A model generated the notes under the pieces. That model saw nothing but the letters and a program-made list of their open reading frames with translations, searched no databases and was not told the origin of the DNA. This document shows positions 1-5,735 of a stretch of 5,735 bases of DNA, in pieces. Every line of letters begins with the position of its first letter. The stretch's first letter is position 1. The position numbers and the translations under genes were made by a program. Origin of the DNA: Thioalkalivibrio sp. (GTDB taxonomy: Bacteria > Pseudomonadota > Gammaproteobacteria > Ectothiorhodospirales > Ectothiorhodospiraceae); the NCBI GenBank assembly GCA_007120155.1, contig SKOF01000350.1, positions 1 through 5,735 on the forward strand. The letters run 5' to 3'.

Positions 1-495
1 CAGCGTGAAACCTTCGGTTCCGATGAAGGCCTGACGCCCGACCAGCTGGCACGCTACAACTACACCTGGGGCATGGAATACTTTGATGAACCCTACGAGT
101 TGGCCAGCTATGGCAGCCATGCGGAGGCGGTGGCAGCGGTCGAGCGGGGCCTGGCCGAACGCCGGGCGGGTGTATCCAGGATCTACCGACTCGACATCCC
201 GGGTACGGAGATGACCGTATTCGGGGTGGCCATGCGCCGGGCCGACGGCGGTGCGAACGAGCATATGGACGAGGTCCGCCAGATGTCCATCGTGGATTTC
301 AAGCCCTTGCGCCAGACCGCGTATCTGCCCTACGAGATTCTGGTCAACGGAGGGGATGTGGAGGCCCTGCACATGCGCTTTCGCATGGCCGTGCATTTCC
401 CTGACCTGCGCATGATGGGCGCCAACAGTTTCATGCGGCTGAGGCGATCTCCAGCCGCGTTGGAAGAGGCACTCACCAGGGTAGCCGGAGGCTAG
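1..495 (+). CDS. Unrecognised protein, C-terminal part (5' end outside window)
   Basis: The reading frame is open from the first base to a TAG at 493-495, giving 164 residues without a start. An ATG at 73 is available, but the 24 codons before it are GC-rich at third positions and read as normal protein (ending YNYTWG), and no good Shine-Dalgarno precedes the ATG. I therefore treat the gene as cut by the window edge. The visible part looks soluble: it has no membrane span, a charged Ala/Glu/Arg-rich helix around residues 38-54, and a methionine-rich C-terminal half with hydrophobic strands (MTVFGVAM, YLPYEILV) ending in a helix. I do not recognise the family and assign no function. An intrinsic terminator about 66 bases after the stop probably ends its transcript, so it is likely not co-transcribed with the next plus-strand gene. 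Confidence 0.75.
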   Translation, partial: QRETFGSDEGLTPDQLARYNYTWGMEYFDEPYELASYGSHAEAVAAVERGLAERRAGVSRIYRLDIPGTEMTVFGVAMRRADGGANEHMDEVRQMSIVDFKPLRQTAYLPYEILVNGGDVEALHMRFRMAVHFPDLRMMGANSFMRLRRSPAALEEALTRVAGG

Positions 496-496
496 C

Positions 497-524
497 GACC
501 GATCGAACCTGAGCGATCGCGGTC
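497..524 (+). repeat. Small imperfect hairpin just after the first gene
   Basis: GACCGATCG at 497-505 can pair with CGATC plus GGTC at 514-524, with a two-base bulge (GC) in the right arm and an eight-base loop. No T-run follows, so it is not itself a terminator. It may protect the 3' end of the upstream mRNA or simply be chance in GC-rich DNA. Confidence 0.3.
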
Positions 525-560
525 ATCCGGAATGGAGTGATCGGGCTATATCAGCCTTTG

Positions 561-587
561 AACCCCGGTACTGCCGGGGTTTTTTTT
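561..587 (+). terminator. Intrinsic (Rho-independent) terminator
   Basis: AACCCCGG at 561-568 pairs perfectly with CCGGGGTT at 574-581 around the five-base loop TACTG, and a run of eight T residues spans 580-587. This is a textbook plus-strand terminator. It lies 66 bases beyond the stop of the first gene and so most likely ends that transcript. It also overlaps the first codons of the longest possible reading frame of the next gene (GTG at 537), which argues that this gene actually starts further downstream. Confidence 0.88.
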
Positions 588-637
588 GTCCCGGGCCTGG
601 AGCAGAATGAAGGCGTGGTTCTCGACGGTCAGGGTGC

Positions 638-647
638 GGAGACGATG
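638..647 (+). promoter_or_regulatory. Weak ribosome binding site and preferred ATG of the DsrS-like gene
   Basis: GGAG at 638-641 lies only three bases before the ATG at 645-647, and AGGG at 631-634 lies ten bases before it. Neither is ideal. This is still the first ATG in frame after the terminator at 561-587 and precedes the part of the protein that looks conserved. A GTG at 615 is the alternative, with AAGG only one base upstream. Confidence 0.4.
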
Positions 648-1742
648 GCACATGCAGGGCATACAACGGTGGACCGGCTGCTGCCAGGCGAGTTGCGCGA
701 TCTCTCCGTGCGCGTTCAGCGAAATTGCGACATTGCCGATGCCCGGCACGCCGGCAACGATACCCTGTGTGTCTACCTGCTCAAGATGCGGGAGTTCTAT
801 CGCTGGATGCGGCGCCTGCCGTATTCGGCCGCTCTCGACCGTGAGGAGGTCGGCGATTGGGTCATCCGGCAGGAGCGGTTGTGGGAGGACCTTGAGGAAA
901 GGGACCTGGAACCCCTGCCCCTGGGCAGGACGCATTACGATCCTTTCGATCATGAATCCATCAACCGCTGGCTGGATCCCCATGGTCTGGTCTACGGTGC
1001 GGGCTACGGGCGTGGTGCCCGCCCGCTGTTCTTCCTGGGCAGACTGGTCAGCCGCGAGGATTTCGAGGGATACCGGATTTATGTGGTCGGCGAGGAGGCG
1101 GCCCGGGATCTGGTTGCGCCACCGGCCATGTCCCGGGGGGACCTGATCTTCGTGCGTACGGAATCCATCCGCCGCATGCTCCACGAGATGATCGAGGCCT
1201 GGCAGTTTCGCGGTGCGCCGGCCGACGACGCGCTCTCCCGGGCGCTGAACGCCTATGGTCATGCCTCCGGGGACGACCGCAGCTTTCAGGCCATGGTGGA
1301 TTCCGAGGTGGAATCTGCCGTGTGGCACGAGGTGGGGGAAGTGCTCGCGGGCAGGCTGTTGGGGCCGGCCTGGCAGGCGCTTGTACTGGAGGTCGCAGGT
1401 ACCCGTGGAGAACGCGTCATGCGTGCCGTGCGCGACCATCTGGCTGATAGTCTCACCACACTGCCGGCGCTGCTTCAAGGCGGCTCCGACGGTGCCCTGC
1501 ATTTCTACTTCGCCAATCTGGGAGGCATGCGCGGCACGCTCGCACCCCACCTGCGAAAGGCGTACGAAGCGTGGCTGGAGACGGGATCCCTGGATGCGCT
1601 CAAGCGCCTGGTGGCGCCGTCCCGGGAACACTGGCTGGCGGTCGCACGGCGCCTGTTGAATGAGGGGCCCGAGTCCTGGCCCATCAGTGATGCCGAACTC
1701 CCTTCATTATGTCCGGACGCCGTCAGCTGTCCGCAGTCATAA
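645..1742 (+). CDS. Uncharacterised soluble protein, candidate DsrS
   Basis: The preferred start (ATG 645) gives 365 residues ending in TAA. The frame is open back to a GTG at 537, but that start would place an intrinsic terminator inside the coding sequence and add a non-protein-like leader. The protein has no signal peptide and no convincing membrane span, and is probably cytoplasmic. Visible blocks are a charged N-terminal segment at residues 27-54 (NCDIADARHAG, then LLKMREFYRWM), a central part with GLVYGAGYGRG (about 113-124), a Pro-rich LVAPPAMSRGD turn, and a helical C-terminal half holding HEVGE at 228-232, DHLAD near 264-268 and HFYFANL near 286. I believe it matches the family of DsrS, a protein of unknown function encoded after dsrR in Allochromatium vinosum, but this is from memory and context. 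If so, it is here inverted relative to dsrPNR. It converges with the dioxygenase gene, with 37 bases between the stops. Confidence 0.72.
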   Translation: MAHAGHTTVDRLLPGELRDLSVRVQRNCDIADARHAGNDTLCVYLLKMREFYRWMRRLPYSAALDREEVGDWVIRQERLWEDLEERDLEPLPLGRTHYDPFDHESINRWLDPHGLVYGAGYGRGARPLFFLGRLVSREDFEGYRIYVVGEEAARDLVAPPAMSRGDLIFVRTESIRRMLHEMIEAWQFRGAPADDALSRALNAYGHASGDDRSFQAMVDSEVESAVWHEVGEVLAGRLLGPAWQALVLEVAGTRGERVMRAVRDHLADSLTTLPALLQGGSDGALHFYFANLGGMRGTLAPHLRKAYEAWLETGSLDALKRLVAPSREHWLAVARRLLNEGPESWPISDAELPSLCPDAVSCPQS

Positions 1743-1779
1743 GCACCTGGCGGTCTAGACTTTGACAACTTACAGTCTT

Positions 1780-2454
1780 TCAAACGTCCCCCCACATACG
1801 CATCAGGTTTGCCCGCACATGCCCGGTCCTGCGTGTGGCCTCGCCATCGGGGTCCCGTTCGCGCAGGGATTCGTGCACCTGGTGCATCTCGTACAGGATT
1901 TGGCGCTGCGCCGGGTCGCGCACCATGGACTCGGCCCATGCGACCGCCACCAGACGCTGTCCCCGCGTCACCGGACTGACGTGATGCAGGCTGGAGGAGG
2001 GGTAGATCACGGCCTGGCCGGCGGGGAGTTTAACGGATTGCTCACCGAAGGCCGTCTCCACGACCAGTTCACCCCCTTCGTAGGAATCGGGCGCGTTCAG
2101 GAACACCGTCACTGAGATGTCTGCCCGGTAACGGCTGCCTTCCGGTCCCATGACCGGATCATCCACGTGGGCCCCGTAGAGCATCCCGGGCTGATAACGG
2201 GCAAAGAAGGCGCCGGACAGCCGGCGGGGCAGGGCGGCGGCCTGGAAGCTGGTGTGGCGGTAGAGCGGCATCAGCACGAGCCGGTTGAGCGCGGTCACAC
2301 GTGTATCCCCCGGATCCAGCTCCTCGTTGCGCTTGACGCGCCGGGCGTCCTCGCCGGCGCTGTAACGTCCGTCGGTGAAGGGTGCATCAGCGAGCAGCCG
2401 ATGGATCTCTTTCAGTTGCGATGCGTTGAGCAGATCTGGGATGGTCAGCAGCAT
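1780..2454 (-). CDS. PKHD-type Fe(II)/2-oxoglutarate dioxygenase, PiuC/YbiX family
   Basis: The 224-residue protein aligns over its full length with my recall of E. coli YbiX (about 225 residues), with shared blocks such as AALPR, SYEGGELVV, VKLPAG, YPSSSLH, PVTRG and SM.RD. Predicted iron ligands are His96 and Asp98 (YGAHVDD) and His157 in SSSLHHV; Arg167 is the likely 2-oxoglutarate ligand. It should be a cytosolic oxygenase that hydroxylates an unknown substrate. Relatives in other bacteria often sit beside TonB-dependent iron-uptake genes, but none is visible here. ATG 2454 (MLLTIPDLL) is chosen because it matches the family N-terminus. The frame stays open 105 bases upstream, but that extension is encoded by a palindromic repeat. 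The ribosome binding site is weak (AGG twelve bases upstream). No key residue is missing. A role in sulfur oxidation is not established. Confidence 0.9.
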   Translation of the reverse strand: MLLTIPDLLNASQLKEIHRLLADAPFTDGRYSAGEDARRVKRNEELDPGDTRVTALNRLVLMPLYRHTSFQAAALPRRLSGAFFARYQPGMLYGAHVDDPVMGPEGSRYRADISVTVFLNAPDSYEGGELVVETAFGEQSVKLPAGQAVIYPSSSLHHVSPVTRGQRLVAVAWAESMVRDPAQRQILYEMHQVHESLRERDPDGEATRRTGHVRANLMRMWGDV

Positions 2455-2484
2455 GGATCGTTTACGCCTGCGCTGAAATTCATC

Positions 2485-2602
2485 ATGAAACCGGACCTCA
2501 AAGGTCGCAAAGGGATGCGCGAAGGCCGCCAAGTGATCTCTTGACGAACAAGATCTCACGACCGTCGCGCATCCCTTCGTGCCCTTTGTGGTTCGCTTTC
2601 AA
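2485..2602. repeat. Long imperfect palindrome in the dsrR-dioxygenase gap
   Basis: The arms 2495-2543 and 2549-2592 are complementary around a five-base loop (ACGAA, 2544-2548). The outer 27 bases of each arm pair at 23 positions, including an unbroken AAGGGATGCGCG (2510-2521, with its complement at 2566-2577). The inner parts pair less regularly, with a five-base insertion in the left arm. Pairing continues weakly outward to about 2485 and 2602. Each arm is built of short tandem-like modules of the AAAGG/GAAGG type. It resembles the palindromic, MITE-like intergenic repeats seen in many proteobacterial genomes. There is no T-run on either side, so it is not a standard terminator, but transcribed it would form a large hairpin between dsrR and the dioxygenase gene. 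Confidence 0.8.
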
Positions 2603-2616
2603 TGTAGAAACCATGC

Positions 2617-2979
2617 CTAATTCTCCGGCGACCAGGTGCCGCTGCTGCCGGCCGGAGGGACAGCGCCGCCTTCGGGAGGGCGATAGTGCGGATCATTGGG
2701 GTTCATGAAGATGAACCGGTATTCGCCCGGCTCCATCTCCACGTAATCCAGCACCGTGTCCTTGAGCAGATCCACGCAGATGGGATCCATCACCAGGCTG
2801 ACGCCCTCGCTCTTGAAGGTGAGGTCCTCGTCGCGTCCGGTGTCGTCGAAGCCCATGCCGTACTCAATGGCGCCATCTGGCTTGCGACGGGCGGCAATGC
2901 GAAGGGCAGGATTCTGTATGCCGCTATCCTTGGCCGACGCCTTGATCTGCTTTGCGGCTGCTGGGGTGACAGTGATCAT
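2617..2979 (-). CDS. dsrR: DsrR, IscA-like protein lacking the Fe-S cysteines
   Basis: The protein has 120 residues and ends in TAG. It has the A-type carrier (IscA/HesB) fold pattern: MITVTPAAAKQIK at the N-terminus, LRIAARRKPDG near 26-36, EDLTFKSEGVSLVMDP near 51-66 and YRFIFMNPNDP near 87-97. The three cysteines that bind iron or Fe-S clusters in IscA are absent: the first site reads KPDGAIEY and the C-terminal CGCG region reads PHYRPPEGG. The only cysteine is Cys68, outside the IscA positions. This loss is the known hallmark of DsrR, reported in Allochromatium to influence dsr expression rather than carry clusters. It starts 25 bases after dsrN and is surely co-transcribed with it. The start is fixed by a strong Shine-Dalgarno and by family alignment, although the frame is open much further upstream. 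A Pro/Gly/Ser-rich tail (residues about 100-120) extends past the IscA core. Confidence 0.93.
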   Translation of the reverse strand: MITVTPAAAKQIKASAKDSGIQNPALRIAARRKPDGAIEYGMGFDDTGRDEDLTFKSEGVSLVMDPICVDLLKDTVLDYVEMEPGEYRFIFMNPNDPHYRPPEGGAVPPAGSSGTWSPEN

Positions 2980-2985
2980 GGGGAA

Positions 2986-2992
2986 CTCCTTT
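2986..2992 (-). promoter_or_regulatory. Shine-Dalgarno site of dsrR
   Basis: On the minus strand AAAGGAG (2992-2986) stands six bases before the ATG at 2979. It is the best ribosome binding site in the window. It rules out the longer open frame reaching back to 3351, most of which overlaps dsrN in another frame. Confidence 0.85.
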
Positions 2993-3004
2993 GAAGCCGT
3001 TTGT

Positions 3005-4429
3005 TCATGGGGCAATCGAATGGCCTGCGCTGTGCATTGAGCCCTCCATGCGGGAGCGGATGAATGCGACGAAGTGCGTGACCCACGGATTGCTGCGCGT
3101 GTGGCGCTGATGGCTGTAGCTGGCGAGCAGATTTCGATAGACGATGCCGTCATGGTGCCCGTCCACACCATGGCCGCGGAGCACCCGGTAGGCGTAGGCG
3201 GGTGCAGGGTCCATGGGCTCCAGGGCAGAGTAGTGAAATTCATGGGCCGGAATCGGCGGGTTTCCGTCCGCGTCCTCCGCGGAAGCGCCCGGCCAGGGAT
3301 GGCCCGGGGTAGCCTCCAGGTAGACATAACCGCGTCCCTGTGGCCGTGCATGCATGGTGATATCCCCGGCGATAGCTCCGACCATCTCGTGGTGCCGCCC
3401 CTGCCAGGTGATGCTCCGGCTCAGGTACATGAGCCCGCCGCACTCGGCATAGGCCGGCATGCCGGCATCGATGGCCTGGCGAATCGCCCGGCGCATGGGA
3501 CGATTGGTTTCCAGTGCCTCGAGATGGCTTTCCGGGAACCCACCCCCGATAAACAGGGCATCGGCGTCCGGCATCCGAACGTCTTTCATGGTGTCGAAAA
3601 AACGCAGTTCGGCCCCGGCCGATTCAAGGGCTTCGAGGTCCGTGTGATAGTAAAAGGCGAATGCGGTGTCCCTGGCCACGGCGATGCGTACGCGGGCCCC
3701 CGGCGGAGAGATCTGCGTCACCACCGGACCTTCCGGGACCGGCCGGTCGGTTCCAAGCCCGATGATCCGGTCCAGGTCCACCTGTCCTGCCACGGCCTCG
3801 GCGAGACGATCGATCTGGATGTCGGCATCGTCATGTTCGTTGCTGGGGACAAGGCCCAGGTGCCGTTCGACGATCTGTAGTTCGGGATCGTCCTGAAGCG
3901 CGCCGAGCACGGACACGCCCGTGTAATGTTCGATGACGGCGCGCAGCTTGGACTCGTGCCGGGCGCCTCCCACCCGGTTGAGGATCACGCCGTCAATGGA
4001 TATCTCCCGGTCAAAGGCCTGGTAGCCCAGCAGCAACGGGGCAATGCCGCGGGTCATGCCGCGGCAATCCACCACCAGCACCACCGGCACGTTCAGCAAT
4101 CTGGCCAGCGCGGCGTTGCTGTTCGTGCCTTTCAGGTCCACGCCGTCGAAAAGCCCCTTGTTGCCTTCGATCAGGGTGATATCCGCGCCGCGCCCATAGT
4201 GGCCGGCGGTTTCGAGGATTTCTTCCGGGCTCTGCGTATGAAAATCCAGATTGACGCACGGACGCCCCGCAGCATGTCCCAACCACAACGGGTCGATATA
4301 GTCGGGCCCCTTCTTGAAGGGTTGGACATGGTGGCCGCGCTTGCGCAGCGCGGCACATAAGCCGGTACTGACGGTTGTCTTTCCCGAGGACTTGTGCGCC
4401 GCGGAGATGAGCAGGCGTGTCATGGTCAC
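3005..4429 (-). CDS. dsrN: DsrN, CbiA/CobB-like glutamine-dependent amidotransferase
   Basis: The protein has 474 residues and is homologous to cobyrinic acid a,c-diamide synthase. The N-terminal ATP-dependent synthetase domain has the P-loop-like HKSSGKTT at 12-19, FKKGPDYIDP at 38-47 and EGNKGLFDG at 88-96. The C-terminal class I-type glutamine amidotransferase domain has GGGFPE at 295-300, the predicted nucleophile Cys330 in YAECGGLMYL, HEFHYS at 396-401 and a catalytic His around 440 in ASYSHQRH. Both halves look intact. In the dsr context it is thought to amidate sirohaem to the sirohaem amide found in reverse-type DsrAB, using glutamine and ATP in the cytoplasm; a role in cobalamin synthesis is less likely since no cob genes adjoin it. 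The start is GTG 4429 (CAGG six bases before it, 16 bases after dsrP), or ATG 4423, two codons in, which gives MTRLLISAAH and fits the family equally well. Confidence 0.95.
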   Translation of the reverse strand: MTMTRLLISAAHKSSGKTTVSTGLCAALRKRGHHVQPFKKGPDYIDPLWLGHAAGRPCVNLDFHTQSPEEILETAGHYGRGADITLIEGNKGLFDGVDLKGTNSNAALARLLNVPVVLVVDCRGMTRGIAPLLLGYQAFDREISIDGVILNRVGGARHESKLRAVIEHYTGVSVLGALQDDPELQIVERHLGLVPSNEHDDADIQIDRLAEAVAGQVDLDRIIGLGTDRPVPEGPVVTQISPPGARVRIAVARDTAFAFYYHTDLEALESAGAELRFFDTMKDVRMPDADALFIGGGFPESHLEALETNRPMRRAIRQAIDAGMPAYAECGGLMYLSRSITWQGRHHEMVGAIAGDITMHARPQGRGYVYLEATPGHPWPGASAEDADGNPPIPAHEFHYSALEPMDPAPAYAYRVLRGHGVDGHHDGIVYRNLLASYSHQRHTRSNPWVTHFVAFIRSRMEGSMHSAGHSIAP

Positions 4430-4445
4430 GCCACGCCTGCGGCCT

Positions 4446-5693
4446 TCACGCCCCCGCGGAGGCGGTTTCGGCGCCGGCCGACCGGGTGCTGTGGTGAGGG
4501 TCGACCTTGTCGTCCGCCAGACTGTCCGGGAGGAAGCGCAGGAATTTGACGGCTACGGCCACCATGAAGAAGGCAAGCGCCACGCCACCGATACCCAACA
4601 TGAACTCCGGGAGGGTGGGCACGTAGGGTGCGACCTGTCCGTCAAAGAAGCTGCTGCTGACGTCGTGGCCGGGGAACATGTCCAGGGGATAGGCCTGCCC
4701 GCCGATGATGATGACATACAGCTGAGCAAGGCCGCCCGCGATCACCAGGCCCGCGGCCGCGCCGATGACGGCACGCGAACGACTCCATACGGGATGGAAG
4801 ACCATCACCAGCGGCAGAACGCTGCCAATACCGATCTGCACGACCCAGAACAGCAATGGATAGATGCCCCCATGCAGCAGCATGAAGGCCTCGACGCCAT
4901 GAAGCCGGGTCGCGTACAGGTTTGTCAGGTGATAGACCGCCACGAAGTACAGTACGGCAGCCACGAAGACACCCAGGAGGTTCTTCAGCCGGCGCAGAAT
5001 GACATCTCCCAGGGGACGGTTGCTCCAGCGATAGGCGGCCATGAGCGTCAGCAGGAATACGGCCAGGCCCAGGGAGAAGGACAGGGCGATGAACAGCGGC
5101 GCCAGGATGGCGGCATCGTAGGCTTCGCGGGCCACCAGGAAGCCGAAGATAGAGCCGGTACCGGTCGTGAGTACGAGGCGCCATACAAAAGCCACATAAC
5201 CCGCCATGTGGCTGTAACGGTTCATACGCCGTTCCATCATGAACCACAGGTACACGATGACGATGGCCATGAAACCGGTGTAGAGGAAGATGTTCCAGGC
5301 GAAGATCGACTTGAAGTTGTAGTAGGTCATGGCCACGATGAGCCGGTCCGGGCGTCCGAGGTCGAGCACCAGGATCGCCAGGCCACCCGCGAGCAGGGTG
5401 ACGGCCAGCAGTGCCGAGAGCGGGGCGAGGGGTTTGTAGACCGTGCGCCCGAAGACGGAGGAGATGGAGGCGACGTTGAGCGCCCCCGAAGCGGCCACGA
5501 TCAGAAAGATCGCGAACACGTGGGGCAGACCCCAGACGATCTGGTTGTCCATCCCTGTGATGTGATGGCCATAGGTACCCTTCAACACGGCGGCCAGCAG
5601 GCCGAGCCCTATACCGATCACCAGCGCGGCGAGCAGCCCGTAGTAGGCGCCGCTGCGCCCTTCGATCTCCCTGAACTGGGTCTTCACTGTCAT
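4446..5693 (-). CDS. dsrP: DsrP, NrfD/PsrC-family integral membrane subunit
   Basis: The protein has 415 residues. I count about ten hydrophobic spans, roughly at 16-37, 55-77, 91-111, 131-153, 163-185, 196-220, 238-258, 268-297, 308-331 and 364-385. The NrfD-family loop LGRPDR occurs at 112-117, and the ends are hydrophilic, with an Ala/Ser-rich, poorly conserved C-terminus. DsrP is the quinone-interacting membrane anchor of the DsrMKJOP complex in the cytoplasmic membrane, paired with the periplasmic Fe-S protein DsrO. It is proposed to link electron transfer across the membrane to sulfur oxidation by DsrAB. ATG 5693 is preceded by AAGGG (5707-5703) at a nine-base spacing. dsrN follows after 16 bases. 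The order P-N-R matches the Allochromatium dsr operon, which separates it from other NrfD paralogues such as PsrC, HybB or NrfD. Confidence 0.95.
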   Translation of the reverse strand: MTVKTQFREIEGRSGAYYGLLAALVIGIGLGLLAAVLKGTYGHHITGMDNQIVWGLPHVFAIFLIVAASGALNVASISSVFGRTVYKPLAPLSALLAVTLLAGGLAILVLDLGRPDRLIVAMTYYNFKSIFAWNIFLYTGFMAIVIVYLWFMMERRMNRYSHMAGYVAFVWRLVLTTGTGSIFGFLVAREAYDAAILAPLFIALSFSLGLAVFLLTLMAAYRWSNRPLGDVILRRLKNLLGVFVAAVLYFVAVYHLTNLYATRLHGVEAFMLLHGGIYPLLFWVVQIGIGSVLPLVMVFHPVWSRSRAVIGAAAGLVIAGGLAQLYVIIIGGQAYPLDMFPGHDVSSSFFDGQVAPYVPTLPEFMLGIGGVALAFFMVAVAVKFLRFLPDSLADDKVDPHHSTRSAGAETASAGA

Positions 5694-5711
5694 GTCATTC
5701 AGCCCTTGTTG

Positions 5712-5735
5712 TCAGAGTCCCTGGTAGCGCACGCC
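5712..5735 (-). CDS. dsrO: Possible last codons of dsrO (cut by window edge)
   Basis: On the minus strand, one frame entering from the right edge reads GVRYQGL followed by TGA at 5714-5712, 18 bases before the dsrP start and leaving the dsrP ribosome binding site in the gap. In known dsr operons the gene before dsrP is dsrO, encoding a periplasmic ferredoxin-like Fe-S protein. Only seven codons are visible, and the other two frames also reach stops within a few bases of dsrP, so frame and identity are inferred from synteny rather than from sequence similarity. Confidence 0.4.
   Translation of the reverse strand, partial: GVRYQGL

Noticed and set aside
580..608. Possible sigma-70 promoter (T-rich -35, CAGAAT as -10)
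   Set aside because: The T-run belongs to the terminator, the -35 match is poor, and better-matching hexamers do not have proper spacing.
546..1631. Open frame of 361 codons on the minus strand
   Set aside because: It lies wholly antisense to the DsrS-like gene and partly across the terminator at 561-587. Its translation has no recognisable domain, and long antisense frames are common in GC-rich coding DNA.
1757..1784. Possible bidirectional terminator between the convergent genes
   Set aside because: AGACT (1757-1761) and AGTCT (1774-1778) form only a five-base stem with a twelve-base loop and no proper T-run, which is too weak to call.
2455..2559. Upstream extension of the dioxygenase frame
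   Set aside because: The 35 extra residues derive largely from the palindromic repeat and have no counterpart in the YbiX family, which begins at a position matching ATG 2454.
2980..3351. Upstream extension of the dsrR frame
   Set aside because: It overlaps the end of dsrN in another frame. The strong Shine-Dalgarno and the family alignment place the dsrR start at 2979.
3074..3880. Open frame of 268 codons on the plus strand
   Set aside because: It is the antisense shadow of dsrN, whose motifs in the opposite strand are unambiguous.
1..5735. Novel defence, mobile or CRISPR system
   Set aside because: No direct repeat array, integrase, transposase, nuclease or toxin-like product is visible. 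Most of the window is explained by dsr genes and ordinary neighbours.

Overview
This 5.7 kb window carries the distal end of a dissimilatory sulfur-oxidation (dsr) gene cluster on the minus strand. The gene order and GC-rich coding point to a sulfur-oxidising gammaproteobacterium, for example of the Chromatiales / Ectothiorhodospiraceae / Thioalkalivibrio kind. The exact genus cannot be read from the sequence.

Minus-strand cluster, in transcription order from the right edge: a possible last few codons of dsrO (5735-5712), then dsrP (5693-4446, NrfD/PsrC-type membrane subunit), dsrN (4429-3005, CbiA/CobB-like amidotransferase) and dsrR (2979-2617, IscA-like protein without the Fe-S cysteines). 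The genes are 16-25 bases apart, so they look like one operon. DsrP belongs to the DsrMKJOP membrane complex. DsrN is thought to amidate the sirohaem of reverse-type sulfite reductase DsrAB. DsrR has been linked to control of dsr expression.

After dsrR comes a 162-base gap filled by a long imperfect palindrome of about 118 bases (2485-2602). Next, still on the minus strand, is a complete PiuC/YbiX-type Fe(II)/2-oxoglutarate dioxygenase gene (2454-1780).

Plus-strand genes on the left: the 3' end of an unrecognised gene (1-495) with a clear intrinsic terminator downstream (561-587), then a gene for an uncharacterised soluble protein of about 365 residues (645-1742). The latter converges on the dioxygenase gene. 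It is a candidate for DsrS, which in Allochromatium follows dsrR in the same orientation; here it would be inverted and separated from dsrR by the dioxygenase gene and the palindrome. That assignment rests on recall and context, not on a search.

I found no tRNA, rRNA, CRISPR array, insertion sequence or origin. I see no clear evidence of a wholly new system. The items most worth following are the rearranged dsr tail, the palindromic element, and a possible metal-site motif in the DsrS-like protein.
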